Shown piece by piece: positions 35,350 to 45,719 of a DNA stretch of 64,000 bases. Position numbers and translations under genes: made by a program. The DNA is from Azorinus chamasolen (taxonomy: Eukaryota; Mollusca; Bivalvia; Cardiida; Solecurtidae): NCBI GenBank assembly GCA_963576725.1, contig OY755242.1, forward strand, positions 65,686,238 to 65,750,237, read 5' to 3'. The notes under the pieces were generated by a model that searched no databases, had not been told where the DNA came from, and saw nothing but the letters and a program-made list of their open reading frames with translations. Position 1 is the stretch's first letter. The number at the start of each line of letters is the position of its first letter.

Positions 35350-35944
35350 TTAGAACTTTGGAGTTGACACTTCACAAAAATAAACAAAGCTGCTTAAACT
35401 TATTGGATGACATTGTCTGGCAGCAGCCATAACACTTCTTTGAATTTTAACAACAGACTCATCTCCCTTTTTAGACTTGACAATATTTGGTAAAAGTTGC
35501 TTTATTTATGTTTGTGATTGATCTTGGATTGAATATTACATTTTTCTTTATTGCTGAACATCTTGTCATTTTTATTACATAAATTGGGTTTTATAAATCT
35601 CTTCATCTTTCTGTATGTACATATGTTCAGATTGATGATAGGTGTTCTGACAAGCAGCCAGATGGGGTATTCGTTAGCCTGTGGCTTACAGTTCTAGTTG
35701 CTACTGACCATGCCAATGCGGTATTCTCTTTGTCACCCTTCCTTTTGTTTGCCTTGTGTCTTTGTGCTTGTGATTGTGTTCATGTGTGGAACGTTTGTCT
35801 CTGGTGCTAGTGTGTCTTTTGGTGTTCTCTGTGTTCATCTCGTGTGTGAGTGTGCGTTTGGGTGTGTGGTTGTGTGTGTATGTGTGTCATGCTATCTATC
35901 GGTGTTTTGGTGGTGGTTGCGTCTTGTATGTGGCTTTGCCTGTT
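35350..35944. other. No gene; GT-rich stretch and a short shared repeat
   Basis: 35,650-35,710 repeats 22,875-22,935. 35,740-35,900 is rich in TGTGT and gives a spurious 104-codon frame. Confidence 0.5.
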
Positions 35945-36310
35945 TGACTTTACTACTTTTTCCATTTTTAGTTTGTCTGTTGTTTTCTGGGAAAACTATT
36001 AAAATGATATAAATGAAACTTAAGACAAATGTTTCAAGCAACAAAATCTGAAGCTGAGTTTATTTTGAGGTTCATTCGGTTTGTCTTTACAGAGTTATGG
36101 CCGTTGCACTTTACAAAAATCTGCAAATATGAGGATTAGCTGTAACTTTTTTATTTAATAAGATATTCACTTCATTTTCTTAAAAAATAGTATCACCTTA
36201 ATATGGAAATCAATATCTGAAGCACAGATTAGGAAATATCAACACTTATAAGGCATGGTGAATCAGAGAAAGTTTGCAAGTGGGCGTATTATGTACCGTA
36301 TGCGGTACTC
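35945..36310 (-). mobile_element. HINE-D element, second copy (5' part)
   Basis: One and a half units (TTTTCTGGGAAAACTATTAA, GAGTTATGGCCGTTGCAC) and the complete 5' end CATGGTGAATCAGAGAAAGT... GGGCGTATTATGTACCGTAT. The last 80 bp are nearly identical to 34,490-34,569. Confidence 0.8.
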
Positions 36311-36593
36311 TTGTTTTTGGGTGGGGGCTAAAATAGCTACAATGTTCCACCTACCATTTTTGATTATAATTATTCTGCGATGCCTTTTCAATGGACTCCA
36401 TTTTTTTCTCAAACTCCATTTCTATATCTGTGCTTTGTTCCTTTGAAATTTGCATTTATTTATCCTAGTTCCTTATTTTACCAAATGAATTAACAAAATT
36501 GGATTGCAGACAACAATTAGAAAGACTATATTGTTCATAGATTAAACTGATTTGGTGTCAAAACGATGAAATTTTCAGAACTCATTGATGCAT

Positions 36594-36764
36594 TTAACTC
36601 TTTCACCCCTGGACACACATGTACTGTCATTTGCAGACAGTGTAGACCAATTCAGAGGGTTCCTAATCAAGGTATGTACTGTCATCTTGCAAGTTTAAAC
36701 TAGAGTATATACTTAAACACTGATCGGTTGTTCCGCTTTGAAAATTCAGGGTTGAAAGCGTAAA
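36594..36764. mobile_element. TTAA-5-like MITE, hairpin reduced
   Basis: TTAACTCTTTCACCCCTG at the left, AATTCAGGGTTGAAAGCG at the right. Core TTTGCAGACAGTGTAGACCA and AGAGGGTTCCTAATCAAGG without a second arm. Confidence 0.55.
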
Positions 36765-36777
36765 TGATCAAAAGGTA

Positions 36778-36962
36778 TTGTAGAACCCCTCTAATGCGAC
36801 CACTTGATGAATAAACATGGATATCTTTATAAGCAGGTGGTTGCTTAATGCAGGACAAAAGTAATTCAGAAACTCCTCTAGCCCTGCTTTAAGCCACCAC
36901 CTGCATCTAGCACCCAGAAGTATACCTCTTTCATGTGGTCGCATTAGCGGGGTTTCCCTGTA
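36778..36962. mobile_element. TA-P MITE
   Basis: GTAGAACCCCTCTAATGCGA at the left and TCGCATTAGCGGGGTTTCCC at the right are inverted. Core AGCAGGTGGTTGCTTAATGC / GCTTTAAGCCACCACCTGC. Confidence 0.85.
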
Positions 36963-37530
36963 TATTGTATACATTGTACATTATATATATATATATACTT
37001 ACTTTACTTGTTTCTTCCCGGTGTGACTTCACGAAGCGTCATTCCTAGGTACATTCCTAGATAGACTTACTATAAAATGAAGCGGTTTCTCTACCGACAC
37101 CTGTAGTAAGCAGCACTAGCATACAGTTGCGTTGTTGTTCCAATAACCATCAGAAACATACACCACTGACACGCCGTCTTCATATTTGCACAATGATCAC
37201 GACTCGTTATATTAAAAATATTCTTAAAAATATATTCCATAGTAGATTTAAATGGTCGCAGAACGAAAATCATGTTTTCCTTTGTACATATAATGCACAA
37301 ATTAAGTAGGTTTATTCTACCCTTATTCAACTACTTCTTATGAGTGGTTATTATGTACAGCAAATATTTCATTCGGTTTACTAAATCGTTTAACGGATCG
37401 CCCAATTAGACGGTCGCAAACGTAGTGACCAACTCTTCAGAACTTCTGTAGTAGTTTTTTCACTGTTTACCGTTATCGAAACAATTACATAAATCCGGTT
37501 TATAACAGTTTACTCCAAACCATCGAGTCC
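36963..37530. other. No gene; short (TA)n run
   Basis: (TA)n at 36,980-36,999, otherwise nothing recognised. Confidence 0.45.
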
Positions 37531-37671
37531 TAGTGCAGTCTGTCTCTCATTGGTACATGCAACATTCCCGTCCGTCTTAGTGCAGTCTGTCTCTCATTGG
37601 TACATGCAGCAGCCCCGTCCGTCCTAGTGCAGTCTGTCTCTCATTGGTACATGCAACAGTCCCGTCCGTAG
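37531..37671. repeat. Three tandem copies of a 47-bp unit
   Basis: Units start at 37,531, 37,578 and 37,625 with TAGTGCAGTCTGTCTCTCAT then TGGTACATGCA and CCCGTCCGT. Near-identical, so recent. Confidence 0.95.
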
Positions 37672-38063
37672 AACGCTGCGATTCTTAAATCCAGAGGTCT
37701 GTCTATTATATTTCCTCTTCGGACTATTATTCAAAATGGCTACGATTCCCTATATACACTGGCCATTTTATAAATCCATGTCTAAAACGTTTACTTATCA
37801 TTTTAAAATTTGATTCAGCACAACAAATTTTAAATAGAAAATAATTGACCAGGATTACTTCCATCTTCAAAGAATAAAAATCGCTTTAAATAATCCAGAT
37901 TTTTTTCTCATTCTAAATAAGTGTTAAACATTTACATGTAATCTCCTACCCGCATGGCTAAATATAGAACAGTCGCGTGATATCATTGAGTGTTTGACCT
38001 GATTATCAAAGTGGAATAGCCCCTCCCCCTTACCCCCCCCCGCCCCCAGTGCTTAAATATAAA
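37672..38063. other. No recognised feature
   Basis: Includes a C-rich run at 38,023-38,048. Confidence 0.4.
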
Positions 38064-38406
38064 GTCCGCCTAAACTTGTTAGTGGATTTGGAATGGCAAA
38101 CATTGCATACCCTAGTCAGAGGGTTCCTAAAGGAGACCTGATCTAGGTTTTCACAATTTACAAATAGCAGTACAGTGAAACACCTCTAAAGCGGAATTCT
38201 AGTAGAGAATGATTTATATAGATACTTTAAGGCTGATGGCTGCTTAATGCAAGGTGAAAGTCGTACAGCTCAAAGAGGAGCTTTCTGTATGATTTTCACA
38301 CTCCATTAAGCTGCCACCTATCTCCAAGACCGATATTTATACTGAATTTAACTTCCGGTTTAGAGAGGTTCTACTGCACATGCATGTCCCGTATTCAATT
38401 GGTTAA
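38064..38406 (+). mobile_element. TTAA-5 MITE interrupted by a TA-P MITE
   Basis: AAGTCCGCCTAAACTTG, CCTAGTCAGAGGGTTCC and TTTACAAATAGCAG on the left, CATGCATGTCCCGTATTC then TTAA on the right, as in other TTAA-5 copies. The sequence between is the TA-P at 38,173-38,376. Confidence 0.7.
38173..38376. mobile_element. TA-P MITE nested in TTAA-5
   Basis: CAGTGAAACACCTCTAAAGC at the left and TTTAGAGAGGTTCTACTG at the right. Core GGCTGCTTAATGCAAGGTG / CTCCATTAAGCTGCCACC. Flanked by TA on the left and CA on the right. Confidence 0.85.
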
Positions 38407-38469
38407 AGTCCATATCATAACTATAGGCGAATCATAATCTAACAAAAGATCCACTCTACTGTCAAACAC

Positions 38470-38660
38470 CGTTGAAAACAGGACTTTTTGTAAAGAAGTG
38501 TTTAGATACGTTAGGCAGGTGGCTGCTTAATGTAGGGCAAACATGCATTACACAGAACGTTATGGTCTGCTCTGTTTCCTTATGAAAGTGCGCGTGTATT
38601 AAAGTCCGTTAATGATAGCTGTTTGAATGTCTGGTTCAGAGAGGTTTTGCATTTTAATGG
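38470..38660. repeat. TA-P MITE, worn, with a TTAA-1 core fragment inside
   Basis: AGGCAGGTGGCTGCTTAATG and GGTTCAGAGAGGTTTTGCA mark TA-P. GGTCTGCTCTGTTTCCTTAT is a TTAA-1 word. Confidence 0.5.
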
Positions 38661-38807
38661 TCATTCAGTTGGCTAGCATGTACACGCATGCATTGTGCAA
38701 CGCTATACGGGCAGTATTTTATTCGTCTGCTTGACATCTTCTATTAGCTGTCAAAGTAACGATTTCTGTTGAAATAGTTTCGCCCTATAGGCTACATTTT
38801 GGCATAT

Positions 38808-38882
38808 TTATAGAGTAGATCCAGATCAGAAATCCATAGGAGCTATGTGGTCAGGATTTACTCCGTTTGCTTATTGAATGGT
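38808..38882 (+). repeat. TTAA-1 core fragment
   Basis: AGTAGATCCAGATCAGAAAT... GGTCAGGATTTACTCCGTTT, a worn palindrome. Confidence 0.55.
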
Positions 38883-39116
38883 TTAACCTTTCGCTTGCTA
38901 TTCACGTCAATATACCTACCTGTAAATAGTGAAGACCCAGATGAGACAGCTCCTGCAGGAGCTGTCTCATCAGGGTCTGCACTATTTACAAGTTGATTGT
39001 GCAACCAGTGCACTCCATAGCAATACATGTACACAGTGAAGATATATGTAATTATACAACAGGGCATGGGTAAAGAAAGAGAAATGTATTTTAGAATTCA
39101 GCAAGCAAAGGGTTAA
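38883..39116 (+). mobile_element. TTAA-2 MITE, intact hairpin
   Basis: TTAA at 38,883 and 39,113, with CCTTTCGCTTGCT / AGCAAGCAAAGGG inverted. Palindrome GTAAATAGTGAAGACCCAGA... GAGACAGCTCC / GGAGCTGTCTC... ACTATTTAC (38,931-38,990). The copy at 55,384 has lost the hairpin centre. Confidence 0.9.
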
Positions 39117-39363
39117 GAGAATAAATTTGAAATGTATGACACTGTCAAACATTTCATTGTAATAAAGTCTATACATAGTCACACGATACATAAAGTTTAA
39201 ACCTTGTTCCGCTTATCTCTGATTGGCTTACTTTTGCAAACAGCTTAAAATTAGGATCAAAACTGCTTGAATCGCATTAAATAGGTTCTCCAAACATGGT
39301 CGAATCGAACCGAAAAGAAAATTGTAAAATTTGAGAAGACAATATCAGTCAATGTACAACGGA

Positions 39364-39540
39364 TTAACCATTTCCCTGTTCTATATTTTCTACTAATTTC
39401 AAATACCTACTGAATATTAGTGGACAAAGTAGTTATATAATGAAATATGTAAGGTGTAACATTGTAGTCATTTTAGAACAGATATCTGATCTGATCTGGT
39501 TCTACTCTGTTTGCAAATACATGAAAATAATTTTATAAAA
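39364..39540 (-). mobile_element. TTAA-1b MITE, hairpin reduced
   Basis: TTAACCATTTCCCTGTTCTA, AATACCTACTGAATATTAG, GGTTCTACTCTGTTTGCAAA. One arm of the palindrome is mostly gone. Confidence 0.7.
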
Positions 39541-39589
39541 CGCTTTTTTTTTCAAACGGACTATTCCGAAATTCATCCAGATCAAGCTT

Positions 39590-39732
39590 ACAGTGACTAT
39601 TTAGGGATTTTTATATAGAAAAGTGTAACATGACAAACATGGTGCAAGAGCTCCTCTAGGAGCCCTCTCATATATGTCTACATTGTTTGCAAGGAACATT
39701 AGTGACTCGTGTCCGGAATTGTAAGGGTTTAA
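39590..39732. repeat. TTAA-flanked MITE fragment
   Basis: AAGAGCTCCTCTAGGAGCCC... TCTACATTGTTTGCAAGG and the end GGAATTGTAAGGGTTTAA (TTAA 39,729). Confidence 0.6.
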
Positions 39733-39859
39733 GAAATCGTTCTATTACGATGAATAAAGGAAATTAAACAAACCACACAACTGTTTTAACTCTTCCCTAA
39801 TGCAATGCATTCATTAACTTATCACTTCGTGTACATGTACATTGATTAAAGTGCTAACA

Positions 39860-40075
39860 CTCTCGCTGTTCTTTGTATATTGCAAATGTCAAAAACTTCT
39901 GAATATCCATATAGGCAAAGATATATAATGAAATATAAAAGGTTGAACGTTGTAGCCGTTTTAGAAAGTAAAGACACGGATCTTTTAATTTTCATTAGCA
40001 CACAGGGTAGACCCTGACCAGACAGCTCTGCTGTGTGACAGCACGACGTTTATATGAAGGAAAGGGCGTATTTAT
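39860..40075 (-). mobile_element. TTAA-1b MITE, worn ends
   Basis: CACTCTCGCTGTTCTTTGTA, AACGTTGTAGCCGTTTTAGA, CAGGGTAGACCCTGACCAGA and TTTATATGAAGGAAAGGGC. Confidence 0.65.
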
Positions 40076-40366
40076 GAAGTTTAACCGAAATCATCATCAA
40101 TTTACAGGTGCGGGTCCAGGATTTCAGATTAAGGAGGGAGGGGGTGCGTAGAAGTTGGTTTTTTTTGGATGGGGGGGATGCGCGTAGATTTTTATGTTTG
40201 ATGACATAATTAAATAGTGTGGCTGCTTTAAGCATCTTCGTCCATCTGTAATTCGCTGGAAGTCGTGATGTTACTGAAATACTGTTATGTTACATGTATG
40301 TCTTAGGTCTATTTTGTTAGATCTTGGGCTTAAAGGACGGAGCGGGAACTGTTAAACTTAATTAAA

Positions 40367-40401
40367 ATGGCGGACGTGATGAAGATGTGGAAGATCATGA
40401 T
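40367..40401 (+). CDS. Candidate first exon (ATG plus splice donor), unknown gene
   Basis: AAAATGGCGGACG is followed by MADVMKMWKIM in frame and then a strong donor, GTAAGTATC, at 40,402. ATGGCGGA around a start codon resembles the YY1-type motif common at housekeeping-gene starts, so this may be a transcription and translation start. No downstream exon was found in 40.4-48 kb, and the sequence to the right quickly becomes MITEs. If real, the gene would converge on TBC1D19. I do not recognise the protein. Confidence 0.35.
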
Positions 40402-40469
40402 GTAAGTATCTAAGCTTTACTGTGGTTTGACTTTTCATTAGCATTGCACAATATCCTGCTTATCGTTTG

Positions 40470-40682
40470 CATCAAATTTGTACATGTAAAAGTCACTTTT
40501 TGAAACCATTGTGATAAATAGAGGCTGAGCATTTGCTTCATAGGAGCAAATGCTCTATTTGTCACAATCAGTTTCAAAACTACACAATTCTAAAATGTCC
40601 CTTTTGTCTAATAAATGCTCCTTTTCGGTAGATTTATTCGCAGAGGTTGGACCTAAAAATAGCCTATGAGGGAATGGGTTAA
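40470..40682 (-). mobile_element. TTAA-4 MITE
   Basis: GTCACTTTTTGAAACCATTG, then GTGATAAATAGAG...GCATTTGC / GCAAATGCTCTATTTGTCAC, and the end AGCCTATGAGGGAATGGG with TTAA 40,679-40,682. That TTAA is shared with the next element. Confidence 0.85.
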
Positions 40683-41020
40683 CTATAGAGTCCACTCAGT
40701 ATGAAAGGTTTAACTCTTTACACGCTCGCAGCAAAACCATGATTATCTATGCAAACAGTATGGATTCAGATTGTGGCATCTTGTCAGGATCCGAACTGTT
40801 TTACACTTTTGACATATTTTTGTCATAAACTGAGAGACATTTTGTTTTAAGAATTGAAGCAGACAACAGTTGTTGCAAAAATAATATTTGGGTGAAAACT
40901 GAAAAGGGTTAAACTTGCTATGATCTTAAATGACGAACAGTGCAGATCCTGATCAGACTGCTCTTCTAAGAGCCCTCTTATTTGGGTCTACAATGTTTGC
41001 AAATGTCAGTGCATGTGTGC
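40679..41020 (+). mobile_element. TTAA-5 MITE interrupted by a TTAA-3 MITE
   Basis: TATAGAGTCCACTCAGTATG and GAAAGG, then after the nested element AACTTGCTATGATC, GTGCAGATCCTGATCAGACT and AAATGTCAGTGCATGTGTGC. Right end worn. Confidence 0.8.
40710..40912 (+). mobile_element. TTAA-3 MITE nested in TTAA-5 with TTAA duplication
   Basis: TTAA at 40,710-40,713 and 40,909-40,912. CTCTTTACACGCTCGCAGC at the left, GTGAAAACTGAAAAGGG at the right. The core is reduced to GGATTCAGATTGTGGCATC and GTCAGGATCCGAAC. Removing it with one TTAA restores the uninterrupted TTAA-5 at 13,302-13,345. Confidence 0.88.
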
Positions 41021-41231
41021 CATCTACACTGATCTTACTAAAAAATTACAGATGATTTCGTCTTTCTCGCTTGTAATTACAGCTGCTTCTCTGAGAAAAA
41101 GGTTTTATCATATCGTAAACAGTCCAGACCCAGGTCGATCACCAATCAAGAGATGTGGATGCTTGTCTGGATGAACACTTGTCACTCTTCAGTCTCTGTA
41201 GTTGTTTCTTATTCACCTTTCATACTACTTA

Positions 41232-41706
41232 TTAACCCTTTCCTCAATGAATATTAATTGAAGAATATATTACATCTTGAATACATTAACCCTTTACTCC
41301 ATGAATATTCATGCAAGAATTAATGAAATCATGAATATTAATTAGATTTTAATTCATTATAATAGTTCATGGACACAGGAATTGTTGACCATGGCAGAAA
41401 CTGTATAGAATCAGATCTATATTTTAAGCAAACAGAGCAGACCCTGATCAGACAGCTCCTATAGGAGCCGTCTGATCTGGGTCTACTCTGTTTGCAAAGG
41501 TGTAGAAAGGCGTATTTATGCTGGAAAGGGTTAAGAAAGAAATGTTTGGCTGTGGCAGAAACTCCTGTATCAGATCTTAACTACCATATACCATAAGCAA
41601 ACAGAGCAGACCCTGATCAGGGACAGCTCCTACAGGAGCTGACTCAGACCTTGGTCTGGTCCCTGTGCAAAGGTACAAACATTATCTATATGAGGAAAAT
41701 GGTTAA
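41232..41706 (-). mobile_element. Outer TTAA-1a MITE split by another TTAA-1a
   Basis: TTAA 41,232 with CCCTTTCCTCAATGAATATT. After the inner element come GGCTGTGGCAGAAACTCC, CAGACCCTGATCAGGGACAG and AGGAAAATGG with TTAA 41,703. Confidence 0.82.
41286..41534 (-). mobile_element. Inner TTAA-1a MITE, complete
   Basis: TTAA 41,286 and 41,531, 249 bp. CCCTTTACTCCATGAATATT at the left and ATTTATGCTGGAAAGGG at the right. Perfect core AGACAGCTCC / GGAGCCGTCT inside CAGACCCTGATC / GATCTGGGTCT. Confidence 0.9.
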
Positions 41707-41915
41707 ACTTGATATTCCTCATCCTTGCAAACAGTGAGGAACCAGATCAGACAGCTCATATAGAAGCCATCTGATTAAGATCTCCTCTGTTTGCTTATAA
41801 AATTATAATAGATCTGACACTCTACTAATACCAAAAACTCCTGGGTACATATGTCATTTTAAAAACTCAGGTAATAAATATTTATAATGTCATTATTCTT
41901 ACATGAATATTAGAT
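41703..41915 (+). mobile_element. TTAA-1c MITE, right end lost
   Basis: TTAA 41,703 shared with the preceding element. Core AACCAGATCAGACAGCTC / GAAGCCATCTGATTAAGATC. Then TTATAAAATTATAATAGATC and ACCAAAAACTCCTGGG as in the full TTAA-1c at 63,198. Confidence 0.75.
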
Positions 41916-42022
41916 ATCCATTTTAATATATTTTTAATATCTGCTACAGTTTAGAAAAAAAAATGGAAAACCTGAAATTTCCTAAACATTTCTAAGTCAC
42001 TTCAATATCTGTAAAGGTTTAG

Positions 42023-44056
42023 AACAAGAGGGCCAGAATGGCCCTGAAGCGCTCACCAGACAGTCAGAGGAGAAGATTTTCAAAGTTTTCACTATATGTT
42101 TCTATAGAAAACTAGCCTGCCCTTGGGCGGGGCTCATTTTAACCCAAGAGGCACAATTTATATAACTTTTGTAGAGGACCTGAACATGATGCTATGTGCC
42201 AAATATGAAAGCTGAGAACCTTCCAGTTTAAGACGAGAAGATTTTCAAAGTTTTCACTATATGTTTCTATTGAAAATGGCTACCCCTGGGGCAGGCCAAT
42301 TTTCACCCAAGGGTCATAATTTATATAACTTTTGTAGAAGACCTGAACATGATGCTATGTGCAAAATATGAAAGCTGAGAACCTTCCAGTTTCAGAGAAG
42401 AAGATACTCAAAGATTTCACTATTTGTTTCTATTGAAAACTGCCCACCCCTGGAGCGGGGCCAATTTGACCCTGGGGCGGGGCCAATTTTGACCCTGGGG
42501 CCATATTTTATACATATTTTGTAGAGGACCTGGACATGATGCTATGTGGCAAATATGAAAGCTGAAAACCTTCAAGTTTCAGAGGAGAAGGTTTTCAAAG
42601 TTTGCCCTACATGCATTTATTTCTATTGAAAACTGCCCACCCCTGGGGTGGGGCCAATTTTGACCCCAGGGCCATAATTTATATAACTTTTGTAGAGGAC
42701 CTGAACATGATGCTGTATGCCAAATATGAAAGCTGAGAGACTTGCAGTTTCAGAGAAGAAGATTTTCAAAGATTTCACTATTTGTTTCTATTGAAAACTG
42801 CCCACCCCTGGGGCGGGGCCAATTTTGACCCTGGGGCCATAATTTATACAACTTTTGTAGAGGACCTGAACATGATGCTATGTGTCAAATATGAAAGCTG
42901 AGAGCCTTCCAGTTTCAGAGAAGAAGATTTTCAAAGTTTTCACTATTTGTTTCTTTTGAAAACTGCCCACCCCTGGGGCGGGGTCAATTTTGACCCAAGG
43001 GCCATAATTTATATAACCTTTGTAGAGGACCTGAACATGATGCTCTGTGCCAAATATGAAAGCTGAGAGACTTCTAGTTTCAGAGAAGAAGATTTTCAAA
43101 GATTTCACTATTTGTTTCTATTGAAAACTGCCCAACCCTGGGGCGGGGCCAATTTTGACCCCAGGGCCATAATTTATATAACTTTTGTAGAGGACCTGAA
43201 CATAATGCTATGTGCCAAATATGAAAGCTGAGAACCTTCTGGTTTCAGAGGAGAAGATTTTCAAAGTTTTACTATATGTTTCTATTGAAAACAAGGCACC
43301 CCGGGGGTGGGGCCAATTTTGACCCCAGGGCCATAATTTATATAACTTTTGTAGAGGACCTGAACATGATGCTGTATGCCAAATATGAAAGCTGAGAGAC
43401 TTGCAGTTTCAGAGGAGAAGATTTTCAAAGATTTCACTATTTGTTTCTATTTAAAATTGCCCACCCCTGGGGCGGAGCCAATTTTGACCCCAGGGCCATA
43501 ATTTATATAACTTTTGTAGAGGACCTGAACATGATGCTGTATGCCAAATATGAAAGCTGAGAGACTTGCAGTTTCAGAGAAGAAGATTTTCAAAGATTTC
43601 ACTATTTGTTTCTATTTAAAATTGCCCACCCCTGGGGCGGGGCCAATTTTGACCCCAGGGCCATAATTTATATAACTTTTGTAGAGGACCTGAACATGAT
43701 GCTATGTGCCAAATATGAAAGCTGAGAACCTTCTGGTTTAAGAGGAGAAGATTTTCAAAGTTTTACTATATGTTTCTACTGAAAACAAGGCACCCCTGGG
43801 GCGGGGCCAATTTTGACCCCAGGGGCATAATTTATATAACTTTTGTAGAGGACCTAAAGATGATACTATGTGCCAAAGATGAAAGATGAGAACCCTGTAG
43901 ATTCAGAGGAGAAGATTTTTAAAGGTTCAAATTGTTGACGACGGACGACGAACGACAAACGACGAACGACGAACGACGAACGACGCACGACGACGGACGA
44001 CGGACAACGGGTGATCACAAAAGCTCACCCTGAGCACAAAGTGCTCTGGTGAGCTA
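42023..44056 (+). mobile_element. HINE-B element, long copy with about 11 units of 165 bp
   Basis: The 5' end is AACAAGAGGGCCAGAATGGC then GCGCTCACCAGAC. Eleven or so units of 164-166 bp carry CCACCCCTGGGGCGGGGCCA, GGCCATAATTTATATAACTT, GAACATGATGCTATGTGCCA and AAGAAGATTTTCAAAG. Then (GACGACGAAC)n at 43,936-44,010 and the 3' palindrome AGCTCACCCTGAGCAC / GTGCTCTGGTGAGCT. The subterminal GCTCACC / GGTGAGC pair connects both ends. Middle units are the most alike, as expected if the array grows by unequal exchange. Confidence 0.93.
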
Positions 44057-44255
44057 AAAAAAAGGCAATAATAACTCCAAAAATACTGAAGACAGAGTTA
44101 CAAGCCTTGTGCACTGCACTTGCGGTCAATGTGATCTATCTATATATGAAGTTTGAAGTCAATAGCTTTTATATTTTGGAAGTTATGATCCGGACAAGCG
44201 TGACGGACGGACATGGTGACTCCGGTATACCCCCACCCCTAATGCAACAGGGTTT
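44057..44255 (+). repeat. HINE-G 3'-end fragment
   Basis: GAAGTTTGAAGTCAATAGC, AAGTTATGATCCGGACAAGC, GTGACGGACGGACATGG and CGGTATACCCCCACCCC, one unit plus a short (GACG)n and terminal sequence. Confidence 0.6.
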
Positions 44256-44377
44256 AATAATACAGGTAAACATTCAACAAACACTAAGCATGTTTAAAGT
44301 AATTGTTATACTTTATTCATTATCATCATCATGATCAACTCTTTCGGCATGATCAACTCTTACTGCATCCAATATGC

Positions 44378-44594
44378 TTAACTCTTTACTCCATAAATAC
44401 ACCTCTCTATGCCTTTTCAAACAGGGTAGACCCAGATCAGACTGCTCCTATCAGGGTCTATCCTGTTTGTTTGTGATATAATATATACATGTAGATAAAA
44501 ATCTACAGTTTCTGTCCTGACCAACATTTCATATCTTCTTGTGCCATTATAAAAAGTAATTTAATCAAGGCATGATTCATGGAGTAAAGTGTGA
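44378..44594 (+). mobile_element. TTAA-1a MITE with a collapsed hairpin
   Basis: TTAACTCTTTACTCCATAAA... GATTCATGGAGTAAAG. The core reads AGACCCAGATCAGACTGCTC then CTATCAGGGTCTATCCTGTT, lacking most of the second arm. Confidence 0.85.
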
Positions 44595-44723
44595 AAATGC
44601 ATCTTTTGAGCTAAAGCAGTTTGGACGGAAAGGTACACATCACTACTAACATGTAATTACATGTAAAAATACATAAAAAGTCTTTCTCACACACACTGTT
44701 TCTATCAGACAATATCTGTGTAA

Positions 44724-44983
44724 TTTGACCCTTTACTTCATAAATACGCCTTTGCATGCCTTTGCAAACAAAGTAGACCCAGATCAGACGACTTCTTTAG
44801 GAGCCGTCTGGTTAGTGTCTGCTCTGTTTGCTTATGATATAATATAGATATGATTCTACAGTTTCTACAACGGCCAAACATTTCCATGTCCATTTATCAT
44901 TATAAAACTTAAGCTAATTAACATTCATGATGTTATAACTTCTTACATGAATATTGATAGAGTTGATAGAGTAAAGGGTTATA
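44724..44983 (+). mobile_element. TTAA-1a MITE
   Basis: CCCTTTACTTCATAAATACG at the left, GATAGAGTAAAGGGTTAT at the right. Core AGACCCAGATCAGACGACTT / GGAGCCGTCTGGTTAGTGTC. GATAGAGTT is duplicated near the right end. Confidence 0.85.
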
Positions 44984-45057
44984 TAAGGTTATTGCACACA
45001 TAACCATCAGCTTAAAAGAGGTACTAATTATAAGCCTGGCTGGTGTTGGTTAATAAT

Positions 45058-45262
45058 TTAACCTTTTCCTCATGAATATTTGTGTAAGAAATTAAGATGT
45101 CATGAATATTAATTATATCAATTTTTTACAACAGAACATGGACACATGGATTTTTGACAATGGCAGAAACTGCACGCAGAATCATATCTGTATTATATCT
45201 TAAGCAAACAGAACAGACCCTGGTCAGATGGCTCCTATTGGGGCCATCTGATCTGGGTTGCC
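45058..45262 (-). mobile_element. TTAA-1a MITE, one end lost
   Basis: TTAA 45,058, CCTTTTCCTCATGAATATT, TTTGACAATGGCAGAAACTG, core AGATGGCTCC / GGGGCCATCTGATCTGGG. Confidence 0.82.
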
Positions 45263-45384
45263 ATATTTACAAAATGTTTGCCTATTTTTCAGTAACTATT
45301 TTCTTTAAAAATTGCAGACCTCCTTTAATTCTGAAAATGTATCAATGTCTTTTACAAAACAACCAACAAGAAAAGTACTAGAAA

Positions 45385-45695
45385 TAAGTCCATAGGACAC
45401 TGATGCCCCCACTTCAGACTTTTTGTCACAAAAAGTAAGGGCCATTTTTAAAGTCATTTTTGCAAATAAAGGGCCGCAACTCCTACATGACTGAAGCGAT
45501 TTACATGGCTATCAAACTTGACCAAGATATAATGGCCACAAACATGTGTGTAAAGTTTGGTGTGGATTGGACAAATACTTTCCAAGAAGTCTGGACAGAT
45601 ACTTTCCAAGAAGTCCGGACAAATTCTTCTAGATGTACGTACGGACGCACGTACGGACAAGGGCAATCCTATATGCAACCACTATGTGGGGGGCA
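45385..45695 (+). mobile_element. HINE-H element, short
   Basis: GGACACTGATGCCCCCAC at the start, AAGTTTGGTGTGGATTGGAC, a 19-bp direct duplication (ACTTTCCAAGAAGTC) and ACGTACGGACGCACGTACGG. The end is CCACTATGTGGGGGGCATAA, a terminal palindrome like that of HINE-E. Confidence 0.6.
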
Positions 45696-45719
45696 TAAAA
45701 AAATATTTTGCTACAATAC

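Noticed and set aside
35698..36012. 104-codon ORF, Cys/Val/Phe-rich
   Set aside because: It reads through a TGTGT-rich stretch and into a HINE-D copy; no initiation or splice context.
41085..41140. TAATTACAG followed by an open stretch as an exon of the 40,367 candidate gene
   Set aside because: The downstream sequence resembles a degenerate MITE core (GTAAACAGTCCAGACCCAGG) and no donor follows.
42878..43108. 76-codon ORF in the long HINE-B
   Set aside because: It is a translation of tandem units; the frame is not kept across the array.
42090..43920. 165-bp array as centromeric satellite
   Set aside because: Only about 11 units, and they are bounded by defined element ends shared with other loci.
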